Numbered from the stretch's first letter, positions 10,501 to 21,503 are shown. The stretch is 64,000 bases of DNA from Agrypnia vestita (GCA_016648135.1 JADDOH010000283.1:26607-90606), one strand, 5' to 3'. Program-made: numbers and translations. The notes: generated by a model from the letters alone, not told the origin.

Positions 10501-10828
10501 TAATGTGGAGGATTTAACTTTGTGGAAAGCCATTTTAATAATATTATGAAAAAAAATCTATTTTCTGTTTTTTTTTCAATAGAATTTTCCACAAAAAAAC
10601 AATAAAAACAATAGCACTCAGTAATGACTACAAAATAGTTACAATTTAAATTTTTAAAATAAAAAACACATGCGATACTCACACCAATCTCACACACAAA
10701 AACTGGCAAAAGTTACTATATGTTGATAAAATATCGTACGATCTCACCAAAAAACTACCAAATGGTATATAAAACTAGACAATAATTAAATTAAAAATAT
10801 TTTTAAAATAATGTGACGCAAATCAACA

Positions 10829-11014
10829 GTGGGGTATACACTGTGGATTGCGACATGGCATATAATAGATCGAACAGTCATATCAATAGAGAATAGAATT
10901 AAAAAACAAATAATGTGTCTCACTAATAACAACTTTCCAGAATATTCTTACCATATTATAGAAAACCACCATACATTCAACAGTAAAAATATACAAATCC
11001 TACATAAAATTTAA
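10829..11014 (+). pseudogene. Possible GIY-YIG endonuclease C-terminus of a Penelope-like element
   Basis: This short frame encodes SIENRIKKQI and then YHIIENHHTFNSKNIQIL. That resembles the end of the PLE GIY-YIG endonuclease domain, where an Arg/Lys-rich helix is followed by a conserved His-containing segment of the form H-x3-(E/T)-x-H-x-F-x-(F/W)-x-N-x-x-(I/L)-L. No catalytic GIY-YIG core is visible upstream. The call rests on the C-terminal pattern plus the neighbouring structured motif. Confidence 0.45.
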
Positions 11015-11175
11015 ATACTTTAAATAATATCAACAATAATGAAATACAACCCTTCACTTCACCCCTTCTCGTAATATTCCCTCTCTCCCACAACCTACAT
11101 ACCCCTCCACTTCCACTGGACCCAATACACGAGACACACTTCCACACACTTCCACACACTTCGGTGTACACTCAC

Positions 11176-11209
11176 CTGAAGAAGGAAATGGACGTTTCCG
11201 AAGCATGCA
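11176..11209 (+). ncRNA. Hammerhead-like structured motif, locus 1
   Basis: CTGAAGA, spacer A, stem GGAAA/TTTCC (11184-11188 with 11195-11199, loop TGGACG), then GAA and the palindrome GCATGC. It is one of seven loci with the same layout but different stem sequence. Confidence 0.45.
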
Positions 11210-11536
11210 GTACTTAAATTCTCAAGTAAAAGTAATGAAAAAAATAGTGTTTCCATTCATAATTACTTTTACAATACAATACAATACAAAAAAGTATTCG
11301 TTTCGTTTCATTTTTATAATTTGTGAACTCTTTATAAAGTCGACAAATTATTTCGTCTGTATGATAATTTAAAAAAGAAGTTTCTTTAATTAGTGAATTT
11401 CTCTCCCGGATCATCAAGCCGATGACCGATGGCCTCTTGATATCTAAAATTGTAACGAGATGACAATAATCCATCTAACAGTTGTGCAACATTTAGCAAT
11501 CTTTGACCTTATTTCGCATTCTTTGACCTTTTGGCA

Positions 11537-11585
11537 ATAAATACTTTGTACCGTAGTAAAAATAGTTCGGTACAAAGTATTTATT
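11537..11585. repeat. Perfect 18-bp hairpin
   Basis: AATAAATACTTTGTACCG at 11537-11554 pairs perfectly with 11568-11585 across a 13-nt loop. It may be a very short MITE or the core of one. The stem is too short for an animal miRNA precursor. Confidence 0.6.
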
Positions 11586-11720
11586 ATTATGCATAAAAAA
11601 TTATTAACTGTTATTAATTATCTACTTTCTGTTATTTCGCACTTTGATATAAATTATTTTTGTCATTCCTTACCTTAAAGATCGACCGTTTGTTTTATTG
11701 CTATGCTGAAAAGAACAGAT

Positions 11721-12106
11721 AAAGAAGTAACCCATAAAAACCTAGTTTTTATTATACTCCCTTTCTCATTTACCTACTAGTGGAAACTGGTTTGGTGCTT
11801 AACCTACGCGTTGGGCTTCGGTCGAGCGATGCTAGGATAGGGAGTAATAAAAATTTACCAAAAATCCAAAATTATACTATAATCAGGTTCCGTATTTTTA
11901 TACAACTTAGTAAGTTAAAAATTTAAAAAATCCAAAAATGTATTATTTTTTTTAACGAAAATTTGATAGATCTTCTTGATCGTGGCCACGAGTCTGCTCG
12001 CAAAGTTTCAGCTCGATTGGATCACGGGAAAAGGGTTAAAAATCGATCCAAAGTTTTTTAGTCAAGCAAGCAGACGCCACGAGTTAATAGGTAAAGGGAG
12101 TAAAAA
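11721..12106 (+). mobile_element. GTAACCC MITE, copy 4
   Basis: It runs from AAAGAAGTAACCCATAAAAA to AAAGGGAGTAAAAA with the conserved core, in the same orientation as copy 1. Confidence 0.75.
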
Positions 12107-12336
12107 TGGGTTAAAAGTTTATTTTATTTTATGCAGTGAGAAAAATAAATATTACGTAGTTTTTTTTTATTTTTCTATTTTTTAATAATTGATTACAGCT
12201 ATATCCTTTATCGGTTCAAGGTTATTGGTTGTTGAAAGTGATAAGATTACTCCCCTTTCCACCACCAACATCCCTGATTGGCCCATATTATTTACCGTGA
12301 AAATTTAGCCCTAGTAATTCTTTTTCTGAACCCTGA

Positions 12337-12418
12337 GGGCTGGTTGTTTGATCACTAATAATGGTAATAATTAAGTAAAAAGCATAGATTTTTTGCTTTT
12401 ATTAATCAAACAACCGGC
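12337..12418. mobile_element. Short fold-back MITE related to the GGGCCGG family
   Basis: GGGCTGGTTGTTTGATCAC at the left is matched by the complement of ATTAATCAAACAACCGGC at the right. It is 82 bp overall. Confidence 0.6.
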
Positions 12419-12419
12419 A

Positions 12420-12915
12420 ATTCACTAATTAGTATAAATTGGCGTGCGAGGGAGGGCGTCCATGTCGCGAAACAGAAGTTGCCAGGGTGTAATTTTATTA
12501 CACAATACATAATATAAAGAGTGTCCGGAGTGTCGGAGCCTTTAATAGAAATTTGGTCGGGTAACACTACAGAAACAAAGCAGTAATGGCGGCCGCTCTA
12601 TCTAGAGTCCTGTCAAACGGTAATATCGGTCCATTATTTGCTTTTTCAGCTTCGCAAAATTTTAATACTTCATTGGCAATTGTTCTTGCACCACCCCGGA
12701 CTGTTTTGGATGTTTTGGACGTAATAATTCAGTGTATATTGGAAATCAAGATGTCACAGCTCACGCGCAAATACGAGATTGAACTGAATGACAGGGCGAG
12801 GGGTTACTGCCCGATGCGGGCGGGGCGAGTTTTAGTTCCAAAGTTGCCGCACGCCAATTTACGTTGGTCAAGCTCTAGAGCCTTCCATTTCGCCAGGCAT
12901 AGCGTGCCTATATAT
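12420..12915. other. Moderately GC-rich DNA with no recognised gene
   Basis: It includes an open frame from 12586 (172 codons, to 13104) that begins MAAALSRVLSNGN. It has no recognisable domain and its last 60 codons run antisense through a LINE fragment, so I do not call it a gene. It might be a diverged LINE 3' UTR or a unique island. Confidence 0.3.
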
Positions 12916-13145
12916 ATCCTCTTCTTCTCCTTTTTAAGCCTTCTTCTCGCCACTGCTGGATATAGACCTGTCCTAACTTCATTCACTCATCTCTGTCTTG
13001 ATCTTTCCGCATCCAGGCGCCTCCAGCGATCGATCCAGTCATCGGTCCATCTCTTTGGTGGTCTTCCGACACTCCTTTATTTGTTCAGGGATCCCCACTT
13101 CTAATATTCGTGACGCTCATCTGGTGTCACTCTCCTACGGACATC
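12916..13145 (-). pseudogene. LINE 3'-end fragment (antisense)
   Basis: Read on the minus strand the sequence resembles the C-terminal end of a LINE RT protein, with KRWTDDWIDRWRRLDAE-like residues and GLYPAVARRRLKKEKK near the stop. This W-T-D-D and aARRR...KKEKK pattern is common at the ends of insect LINE ORFs. Frames are broken. Confidence 0.5.
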
Positions 13146-13449
13146 CTAAAATATATAAGAACATTATTATATTACGAACTCTATAGTGTTTTTCGTAATT
13201 AATAACACTTCAAAAACCTAGAAAGTATTTTATCAACCATTTGTTTAAATTTGATTATTTGTTAATTAGTTTAATAAATATTTAATTGATTTTAATGTAA
13301 TAATTTGATTTGGTTTGATTGATTTAATAATTTTGATTATTTTAAATAATATTTTGATTCTTCCAACACATCGGTAAAATAATTTATCAAGGGAAATCTA
13401 CGAACGCTTATATGTACAAATATAAAGATTTTTTTAATATTAAAAAAAG

Positions 13450-13800
13450 TTAAGCATAGAAATGAACATGCGGCCGCATGCACCCGCAAAATCATTTCGG
13501 AGACCTGTAAAAATATGTATTATCGATCGAGGTAGCGACCTACCTACGGTAGGTCATTACCATTAGCGAGAGGTGTGGGTTACAACGTCACGCGGGGCAA
13601 TTAAAATAAATTAAATATTTGAACGCGGGGCCCGACGCCATTTGTTTAATTTACAACTAGCCACAAACAAAAAAGGCTTCTTTCTGTGCGTCCGCGATGC
13701 CGCGCCGGTGGAAACAAATCACTCCAAACTTCGTGGGGGTCCTTTCTGACCCCTTTTGGGCGTGGGCACCGAATGTTTAGAGGCCTTGCAAGGCTGTATT
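13450..13800. promoter_or_regulatory. GC-richer unique island, possible conserved noncoding DNA
   Basis: It stands out from AT-rich flanks, is single-copy in the window and has no ORF. It contains a small hairpin GACCTACC/GGTAGGTC (13537-13555) and a GGGGTCCTTTCTGACCCC palindrome near 13737. Function unknown. Confidence 0.2.
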
Positions 13801-14404
13801 TTATTCGTCGTTATTATTGAAATGGTTTAATAGCTCGCTTATTATCGTTGTGTTATTATTTTTTCATCATATCTTCGACAATTAAATACATTTATTGTGT
13901 ATGTAGAATTTTAATGCTATTTTAATTCGTGTATCCTTGTGGACACTGACTAAAAAATGTAATGAACATTTTAGATATTAAAATTTTGTGACGTAATGAA
14001 TTTTTGGTGCGGGATTTTTCAATTCAATTCAATTTATTTGGTATGTAACATTTACATCACAAACATGCATTTGATTCGTAAATCTTATAACATTTTAATT
14101 AACATAAGTGTTATTTAAAATTCAAAACATTATATAAATAATTCTTATCAAAAACGTAGGAGAATCCTGCTTCGGAAAGCCTCTCAGAGATATGGGACAG
14201 ATATATGTCCAAAGTGATATTGTTCAGCATAGCGGTAGCTCGTCCAACAGGCATAACCATCGGCATGTTGGTCATGTATATTGGAATGTGAAATGATCGA
14301 TGCTGACGCTGTCTAAAGTAATTTTCAGGATTACAAACCAATGTTCAAACAAAACAAACCTGTGCTCTCTGCGCTCTAAAATGTGTTCAATTTTTTACGA
14401 TGGT

Positions 14405-14530
14405 TGGGCCATGTGGACAGAATGACTAACTGGCAAACACCAAAGTCTGTTCTGTTCTGCAGGTTCTCTTAGGAGCTCGGGAAGGCCTGAGCTACGATGC
14501 AGGATAATCTCTCTCTCTCTGCCTCAGACT
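14405..14530 (+). pseudogene. Degenerate LINE RT C-terminal fragment
   Basis: The plus strand reads LRWLGHVDRMTNWQTPKS, the RWLGHV-x-RM signature found after the RT domain in many insect LINEs. It is followed by a short TC-rich run (14509-14520). Too short to place in a family. Confidence 0.5.
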
Positions 14531-14550
14531 ACAGGAAAAATTTTCCAGTG

Positions 14551-14706
14551 AATGGGCGTTTCGTCATTGGTCGACACGGCCCGACACGGCCCAGCAACGG
14601 CAAGTAAATCTCTCTAAACTGAATATGTTCTCATTCAGTTTAGAGAGATTTGCTTAACGGTGCCGGGCCGTGTCGGGTCGTGTTGGCCAATGAAGAAACG
14701 CCCATT
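14551..14706. mobile_element. Near-perfect 156-bp fold-back element
   Basis: Two arms of about 75 bp (AATGGGCGTTTCGTCATTGG inward, and its complement) flank a 6-8 nt centre. GACACGGCCCGACACGGCCC in the left arm is mirrored by GGGCCGTGTCGGGTCGTGTT in the right. The high arm identity suggests a young MITE or recent gene conversion between arms. An RNA copy would be an almost perfect hairpin. Confidence 0.75.
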
Positions 14707-14754
14707 GTGTGAATATGTTCCTTAAAAACCCATGAGGGTGATGATAAAGATCAG

Positions 14755-15277
14755 AGAGAGTAGAGTTCAAACTGTGTTGGTTGATGTATAAGGCAACTCA
14801 TAACATGGCTCCTCTGTATCTTCAGGAGCTTTGTTTTCCAGACAACATAAATGGGAGACGTCAAACTCTCAGGTCAGCGTCTACTTCAGCGATGGGAAGG
14901 GTTGTGGAACCGGCAAGTCAGTTCCAAAAAACTAAGTCCAGCGAACGGGCATTTGCGGTGGCGGGCCCCAAAGCGTGGAACTCTTTGCTCTCCCTAATGA
15001 GAAACACGGATTCGGAGACTTTATTTGAAAAGACTTAACGCACTTGTTTACAAAATCTTTCCCAGAACGTTTTTAATATTCATTGTATTCTTTTACTTTT
15101 TTATGTTTTGAGCTGTTTTTCTTTCTCTTTTTTTTCATTTTATTTTTCATTTTGTTATTCTATGATTTTAGTATGTAAGAGTTTTTTGTGTGTAAAGCGC
15201 CCTTGAGGTGAAATTTTCACTAAAATGACGCTGTATAAATAATCCAATATTATTATTATTATTATTATCTTTATATT
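14755..15277 (+). pseudogene. 3' end of an L2/CR1-type LINE
   Basis: The 14781-15038 frame encodes MYKATHNMAPLYLQELC, RRQTLRSASTSA, ERAFAVAGPKAWNSL, a pattern typical of the extreme C-terminus of L2/CR1/Daphne-group LINEs. The 3' UTR has GTGTAAAGCGCCCTTGAGG and ACGCTGTATAAATAA, the stem-like end typical of these LINEs, followed by an ATT-repeat tail (15248-15268). The 5' part is absent (truncation on insertion). Confidence 0.75.
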
Positions 15278-15870
15278 TTTCCCGATGAGTCAAAAACAGA
15301 TTGTTAAAAGAATGTTACGATAACCATAATAAATAATTTTATTATGAGGTTTTATTTATATTTGTCATAATATAATTCATTAATTAAAACGCGCATCGAA
15401 AAACATGTACATATACGTCACCTGCACCGCTTATTACGTACATAAATTTACCACTTACTACACCACGCGCCACTTCGAGAGAGGGTGGAAAGCTGCCGAG
15501 TCATTTTGCGATCTCAACTCTTCTTTTCGGCGAAGGAACGACTAGCGATAAAGTACGTCAAGAGTCGTTTGTTCGCTTCAAAGGTGGTAACACCAGCCTA
15601 GATCCATATCCCGATCCCGAATTTGTTTTGGGATCAGCACAAATCCAATCAAGATCCCGATGATCATTAGTAAATAATTTTGTACTGGGAAATTAATCAC
15701 CACTTAGTAAATATTCGATAATCGCGTTGTATCATTGATTACTTTAATTATCTTTACTTCTCACTTAAAAATTAAGAATATAAAATTTAATTATTATTAA
15801 GATTTATATTTTTGTCTATTCCAACGACTATTTCAAAACAAACGATCTGTGCCTATAAAACTCAATGTCT
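15278..15870. other. Unique DNA, nothing recognised
   Basis: It contains a GC-richer patch near 15410-15600 and CCCGATCCCG repeats at about 15609-15655. No ORF. Confidence 0.3.
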
Positions 15871-15871
15871 G

Positions 15872-16469
15872 TCTGTTCTCTATACAAATCTACACCGTTT
15901 GTCTGATTCGATTCAAATTTTGCATACTTTTGCTTTAGGACCCGGCGGGTAACATTTCCCCCCTATTCTTTTACTCCTTCCCCTCCCCCTGATATATTTT
16001 CGATGCAGATCTGTACCGTTTGACCGATCGGACACAAAATTTGGAAACTTATTCACTAGGACCCGGCGGGTAATGTAGGTGACAATTCCCCCTATTCTTT
16101 TACACCTTCCCCACTGATATATTTTCGATGCAGATCTGTACCGTTTGACCGATCGGATTCAAAATTTGGAAACTTATTCTTTAGGACCAGTCGGGTAAAA
16201 AAGGCGACATTCCCCCTTCCCCCTCTAACCCATTCCCTCCCCCAGATATATTTTCCGTAGAAATCTAAACCGCTTCACCGATTGGACCCAAATTTTGCAT
16301 ATATATTCCCGACGGAAAAAATATGCCATATTTACATATTCCCAGCCTTGATTAAATGAAAACATTGATTCAATTAGAGGCTTTGCAAATCAATGGAATA
16401 TTTGTTTCCCCCACAAATTTATTTTCAACTTAACCCATAACCCGTGCAACGCCGGGTTTGAACAGCTAG
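15872..16469 (+). mobile_element. Non-autonomous Helitron with internal ~125-bp tandem repeats
   Basis: The 3' end is canonical: hairpin AACCCG/CGGGTT (16439-16458, loop TGCAACGC) then CTAG at 16466-16469 followed by T. The body holds about four degenerate units starting near 15876, 15991, 16116 and 16245, each with GATATATTTTCGATGCAGAT and CCGTTTGACCGATCGGA-like segments and a GGACCCGGCGGGTAA block. No Rep/helicase is present. The 5' terminus is not certain. Confidence 0.7.
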
Positions 16470-16534
16470 TACCTATTTAATATTTATTCAAATTGCGTGT
16501 TACTGAAAAAAAATTGACGTTCATCTCCTGTGAG

Positions 16535-16800
16535 AAGTTCGCAACAGGTGCGCCTGCGCGTGCCGCGCGTGTCGTGCAGAGCCATCTATTGTTGGGCGCG
16601 GACAACAATGGCGGCGAATCCAAAGTGTTTGGACTTGGTAATCTTTGGCTAAAAGGTATTCCGCCGCAAGAGTTTCGAAGCCTTTGTTTAATATGCGGCG
16701 GGAGGTGGCGCATGGGGGATGGATTCTCACACTATTTAATATTAAGATATACACAGAGGCGTCCCGCCGGCGCTGGCAAACCCAGTGATGCTTCAGGGTG
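16535..16800. promoter_or_regulatory. GC-rich unique island
   Basis: ORFs on both strands here (16493-16804 plus; 16477-16713 and 16521-16907 minus) reflect base composition and have no domain. It contains CTATTGTTGG and ACAACAATGGCGG, two SOX-type motifs in opposite orientation. A cis-regulatory role is inference. Confidence 0.25.
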
Positions 16801-17094
16801 GTAAATTGGGGGCGGAATATAAAAATTACATTTAAAACAAATTTTAGAATACCTTCGCGTATAAAATTGCCACTGTTTTTGGTTCCTTCCGTAACATAGG
16901 AATGCAAAAAGGTATGGAGTTTCTCTTAGTATTTTTCCACTGCCTCATTTATTCAACACGAGTTGTTCAAATCATGTTTTATGTAAATCACCAAAGTTCA
17001 TTACAAAATAAGGGTAGTAAACACTCTTCACAAAATCTGTCATATTTTCACGTTAAGTCATTGTAAAGCTACTTACTACAGATAAAATAAAATA

Positions 17095-17470
17095 CAGGGT
17101 GTAATAGCTAGTCCACAATATTTTATAGGTGGAATCTTGCATTGATTATTAGTCGAAACTGTTCAAGCAAACATGACCTCATAGGTAGATATCAATATTT
17201 TTTCAATATTTCTGACATATTTTTGCAAAACGTTAAACTATCATTACAGTAACTTATATCAGTTATGAAAAATGCATTTCAATACAAGTAAGATAAAATG
17301 ATAAAACCCTTTAATTAATCTATTTTCAATTTCTGCAATGTTTTTATCATTTTATTTGTGCTTAATTTGAATCGAATGATTTTTTCATAATTTATGTAAG
17401 TTACTGTAATGATAGTTTTTTTTTTGCAAAAAATATGTCAAAAACGTTGAAAAAAATGTTAATTCGTTAT
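17095..17470. mobile_element. CAGGG fold-back MITE, copy 2 (degraded)
   Basis: It starts CAGGGTGTAATAGCTAGTCC after ATA and keeps the paired interior (CTGACATATTTTTGCAAAAC on the left, TTTTTGCAAAAAATATGTCA on the right). The outer right end is lost. The 62-codon frame at 17435-17623 is partly MITE. Confidence 0.65.
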
Positions 17471-18890
17471 ACTCGTATATTTAAACGGAAAAACAGGGCT
17501 ACTAATGATTTTTATCGTTTGAGAATATTAAAAATTATTCAGTATTTATGTAAAAATAGTAACCCCAACATTAAAATTTTAAGACAAATAATAAGGTGTA
17601 TAGTAGTTTCATACAAAAAATAAAATTATAAAGAAGTGAATCTGTCAAAAAAAGTTATATCAAAATTGTGATACGAAAAAAACATAATATCATATTCGTA
17701 ATCAGCGACCCCGAATCAACAAAAAACTGTATTCAAAATGGAATCAACGAAAAACATGTCGACCTGTGTTACCTATATCAAATATTGTGGAAAAGAATCA
17801 TTAAATAATTGTTTCCATTGCAAAACTGCGAATTTGCGAAATAAACATTTTATACGTTGCTCATGCTACGAAACTATTCAATACACGTAAAAGTAATTGG
17901 AAATTATTTAGTTATAGAAAAGTAATTTAATAATAATATCTACTTCAAAAATTAAATCAGCTAAATAAACAGAATGAAAAAAACTGAAAAAATACAAGGC
18001 TGAATTTTACTATTACATTTTTTCCAATTATTTCCCTTTTTCACATATATCTTTGAAATTATAATCAAATTTCTAACAGGTTCTTTGAATATAATAGTTC
18101 TATTAAGTTTTTTATTTATTTTATTCATAAAGTCCATTACCATTAAACATATTGACAATTACTGGTATTTCTATAAGTAAAAATCGTATTATTTACTTTT
18201 AAAATTAATTTTATATTTAATTTGAATATTTATTATAAGCATTTGATTATTATATAACAATTCAGTCAACTAGAATGTAGAATCAGAGAGTTTTCTTTTC
18301 AGCTTTTCAAGCGATCTGCACTTAAATTAAATCCAGCCCATACCTCTTCTGAAAGATAATTATTTAATTAACATGTTTACACTAATTTTCACAAAATGTT
18401 TATATATTTTTTATTAAGTGCATCTTCCATACCCTTCCATAAATAAATACCTTCATAATTACCTACCGATAAATTACCAATAAACAGACTTTACTTAATT
18501 GCATAATTTATCAAGTAATAGCGTATTTCCGTTATTTTGAAAAATCTAATTGCTATAGTTGTTCACTATTCATGTAAAATATTGTAAAAATTTATCAATA
18601 CTCTTGTCAATGGTGAAATACCAAAACCAATAAACATTATATATATTTGTTCAATTGGTAACCCATAACAAAATTTATAAAATTTTGTAACATTTATATT
18701 TTGTCTCCTACACGAGTATGATCCCAAAGCCTCTAGCTTGCCAAACCATATCTGCCAACTTAACCTATCACTTAATGACTGTGATGTCAAATTGTCAAAG
18801 AAATTTATGCATCGTTTATTATTTTTGATATATTATGTACATTTAGTATTTATGCACGAATATACCGATATTTTATTTTAATTGATACAT
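17471..18890. other. Very AT-rich DNA, nothing recognised
   Basis: The frames here are short and lack domains. No repeats shared with the rest of the window were seen. Confidence 0.4.
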
Positions 18891-18893
18891 TAA

Positions 18894-19603
18894 GCGCTTG
18901 TCCAGACACAGCGGGAACCGTGCCGATTCAGAATCGCATGAGATCCGTGCGGGTCTCATTTACCTAGGTTTGTATGTGATCGTTCACACACAACCGTGCG
19001 GTTAGTCAACCGCTGCGGTGCCCGCAACCCAACCGCTAGAAACCGGCACGGCGCCCGCACGATCCTATTACTATGGGGCCTTACGAGAGCGTTCAGTCGC
19101 GTTGCGGGCACCGCACGGTTCCATGTCACAACAGGAGCACACGTGGATTATATTCTCTTTTCTATGGTTATGGATCGCTTTGACACTGAATTTTTTATTG
19201 ATGAAGTGGAGAAAAGACCTGTAATATGGTAGAAAAGACCTGTAATAGTGTGAGGATTACTCAAATATGCCAAGAACCAAGCTTGGCAGGAATTGGTGGA
19301 GATATTTGGAAATGGTGGAAAAAAAGAGTATTTTAGAGAAGTAGGTATTTATTCACCAAAAATGAACTGACAGAATGATATTTATGTGTCTTGCCATGGA
19401 ACACGGCCGTCGTTAACAAAGTAATGAGCGAATATATCTCTGATATTCAAAGATGGAGAACGGCACCAGAACTGTCAAACTGACGTTTATTTTCGCGCAC
19501 ATAAATCGCTTATTAACCGCGGCTGTGTGAACAGATGACACAAATCGCGTGTTTTGAATCGCGATTCTGAAACTGAACGGTTCCCGCTTGTTTGAACAAG
19601 CGC
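18894..19603 (+). mobile_element. Complete 710-bp PIF/Harbinger-like element
   Basis: It is flanked by TAA at 18891-18893 and 19604-19606. Termini are GCGCTTGTCCAGACACAGCG at the left and the complement of GCGCTTGTTCAAACAAGCGG at the right, with a further shared GGGAACCGT and CAGAATCGC just inside. The TAA target duplication is diagnostic of PIF/Harbinger. Internally it holds a broken MADF-domain segment, so it looks like a deletion derivative of a larger element. A second copy is at 1-360 in the opposite orientation. Confidence 0.85.
19165..19335 (+). pseudogene. MADF-domain remnant inside the Harbinger element
   Basis: MDRFDTEFFIDEVEKRPVIW matches the start of a MADF domain (F/L-I-x-x-V-E-x-R-P-x-x-W). 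After a roughly 20-bp tandem duplication (AGAAAAGACCTGTAATA twice) and a stop, a second frame reads YAKNQAWQELVEIFGNGG, the helix-2/3 part of the same domain. MADF/Myb-like proteins are the known second product of Harbinger elements and bind the termini. The duplication is absent from the copy at 1-95. Confidence 0.65.
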
Positions 19604-19633
19604 TAATACTCCTGGTGCACCTCTATTTTCACG

Positions 19634-19702
19634 TGGCATTCGGTAGTGCAATGCTTGCGTTCCTCGCCTGGTGCTAAAACCCGGGTTCGACTCGCATCCA
19701 GG
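19634..19702 (+). repeat. tRNA-like sequence, probable SINE head
   Basis: It contains an A-box-like GGTAGTGCAATGC and a B-box-like GGGTTCGACTCG about 35 bp later, followed by CATCCAGGAAG. It does not fold into a good cloverleaf by eye, so it is a SINE or tRNA relic rather than a tRNA gene. Confidence 0.4.
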
Positions 19703-20249
19703 AAGATTTTTATATAATTCGTTTTATTCACGCATGAATCGTATGGCTCTTGATGATCCGGAACAAACCGGTTCGAGGGATTCTTGCAAATGTTAACTCA
19801 GGTTCGTGAGATACTTGAATATAATTCCGTTTCTTGACATCCTTTTAGTTTATCTATAAATTTGTCTTTTGCATTGAAAATAGGTATTATAGAAAAACGA
19901 ACCAACATATTAACAATAAAATATTGGGAAAGATTGATATATGTACCTATATGTAAATATACATATAAAAGAGGTAAATTTTCTCGGTTATCCCGCGTCA
20001 GTTGGTCCTGAGAAGGACCGTTGTACCTACTCCCCTCATTAGGGATATATATATTGATATATTGTTATATAAATGTCTACTTTTTGACTCAAAATATGTG
20101 TAAAATTTCGGATATTAAATTTTCCGATCATGATTCACTTTTGATGCGTCACGACTTTTTGATACAAATTGTAAATTTATATAATTAAGATCAAGAAATA
20201 TACCTTTGTAATGTAGGCATATATGTACGTATACATTTCAGAGTTCAAA
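19703..20249. other. AT-rich DNA, nothing recognised
   Basis: It holds a small GGTCCTGAGAAGGACC palindrome near 20006. No other feature was seen. Confidence 0.3.
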
Positions 20250-20520
20250 AATAAACAGAATCGTACATTGCCGTTTCGCTCTGCCCGAAAATGATAATTT
20301 TCTACCGACGAGTAATGAAGGGTTAGGCCGCTCGGGGTCGATCGTCCCATTGTGAGAAGTGGAAAATTGACCGCAGGATCCGCGGGGATTATTACAGGCC
20401 GCAGGACCTCGCTGGCCAGCTGCGGGGCGCGCACGCAGCCTCGGCAGGTGCGAGACCTTCGGGCCGCACCAGCACGGACGGGGACTCACCCACGAGCCGG
20501 TCCAATCCATTCAGGAGTAG
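20250..20520. promoter_or_regulatory. GC-rich unique island
   Basis: Frames on both strands are compositional. It contains CCCATTGTGAG (SOX-type) and dense CpG around 20390-20500. No domain in any frame. Confidence 0.2.
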
Positions 20521-20599
20521 ATTACGAACCAATTTTACTATCAATACTATTTTATTTGGGGCTGCAGGACTAAGGACGTCTCCAGGAACAGTGCCGTTC

Positions 20600-20940
20600 T
20601 TTTATTTTAGAATGCCGCTCCTACCGTTCCTCTAAATTTTTTAATGAGATTACAAAATTAAGAAGGACTACACATAATCGAACCGAAAAATCTAGAAGAT
20701 TATAGAAAGAACTCGAACACGCGGAACTATACCAGATCACTTGAGGGAAAACATTTACTATAATCTGCGTAGTACTAGAGTACCTATCTGCCTGCGGAAT
20801 ATTCGTAACGGCGTAAATAAAATATTCCACAGACAAGTGGAATATTTTCGAGTGACAAGTGGTGCAATTACGGAATAGTGTTCGAGTTAAGTTTGTGTTC
20901 AGTGACATTGTGTATTCAATAAAAGTTTTAATTGTTTATA
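20600..20940 (+). other. Possible solo LTR or transcript 3' end
   Basis: The segment ends with GTGTATTCAATAAAAGTTTT, a polyadenylation-signal context like the R/U5 border of an LTR. A local inverted repeat AATATTCCAC/GTGGAATATT is at 20820-20847. No TG...CA pair or target duplication was established, so this is weak. Confidence 0.2.
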
Positions 20941-21006
20941 GAGTCTCCCATGCAACGCCAACGCCGCGAATCCGTGATTGAATGTTATTTTCATTGTTTA
21001 GAAAAT

Positions 21007-21420
21007 AAAAAAAGTAACCCATAAAAACCAAGTTTTTATTATACTCCCTTTCTCATTTACTAGTGGAAACTGGTTTGGCGCTTAACCGCTTAACGCTGAC
21101 GCGTTGGGCTTTGGTCGAGCGACGCTACGAAAGGGAGTAATAAAATTTTTCCAAAAATCCAAAATTACACTATAATCAGGTTCCGTGTCTACCAGACGCG
21201 TTGAAATATTTTCATACAACTTAGTAAGTTGTATGAAGAAACCATTAAAAATTTGAAAAATCCAAAAATTTATTAATTTTTTTAACGAAAATTTGATAGA
21301 TCTTCTTGATTGTCGCCACGAGTCTGCTTGCAAAGTTTCAACTCGATTGGATTACGGGAAAAGGGTTAAAAATCGATCCAAAGTTTTTTCGTCAAGCAAG
21401 CAGACGCCACGAGTAAAAAA
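21007..21420 (+). mobile_element. GTAACCC MITE, copy 5
   Basis: It runs from AAAAAAAGTAACCCATAAAA to CACGAGTAAAAAA with the full conserved core. It is among the best preserved copies. Confidence 0.75.
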
Positions 21421-21503
21421 GTAGATAAATGAGAATGCAAACAATTTTTTTTTAACTCATACAAAAACGCCTAGTCATGTGTAAATCAAATAGATTTATT
21501 TTG

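Larger units (their letters stand above)
10505..11215 (+). mobile_element. Penelope-like element relic
   Basis: The segment contains an ORF remnant resembling the end of a GIY-YIG endonuclease (10829-11014), then a pyrimidine-rich stretch (11040-11160), then the structured CTGAAGA...GAA motif (11176-11209). The start is near AACTTTGTGGAAAGCCATTT, a sequence also seen at about 53667 and at the left edge of the PLE insertion at 34584 (AACTTTGTGGAAGTTC). The order endonuclease end, short UTR, terminal structured motif fits PLE organisation. Boundaries are approximate. Confidence 0.5.

Noticed and set aside
12586..13104. 172-codon ORF beginning MAAALSRVLSNGN
   Set aside because: The last third runs antisense through a LINE fragment, and no domain or splice pattern supports it.
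16493..16907. Overlapping ORFs on both strands in a GC-rich patch
   Set aside because: Open frames on both strands come from GC content, and no domain was seen in either.
1..19603. The whole 19.6-kb interval as one giant transposon with inverted ends
   Set aside because: Each inverted copy has its own inner TAA boundary and the right one is a complete 710-bp element, so these are two separate insertions.
20006..20021. GGTCCTGAGAAGGACC palindrome as a histone-type 3' stem-loop
   Set aside because: No histone coding sequence or purine-rich downstream element is present, and the stem does not fit the histone consensus.
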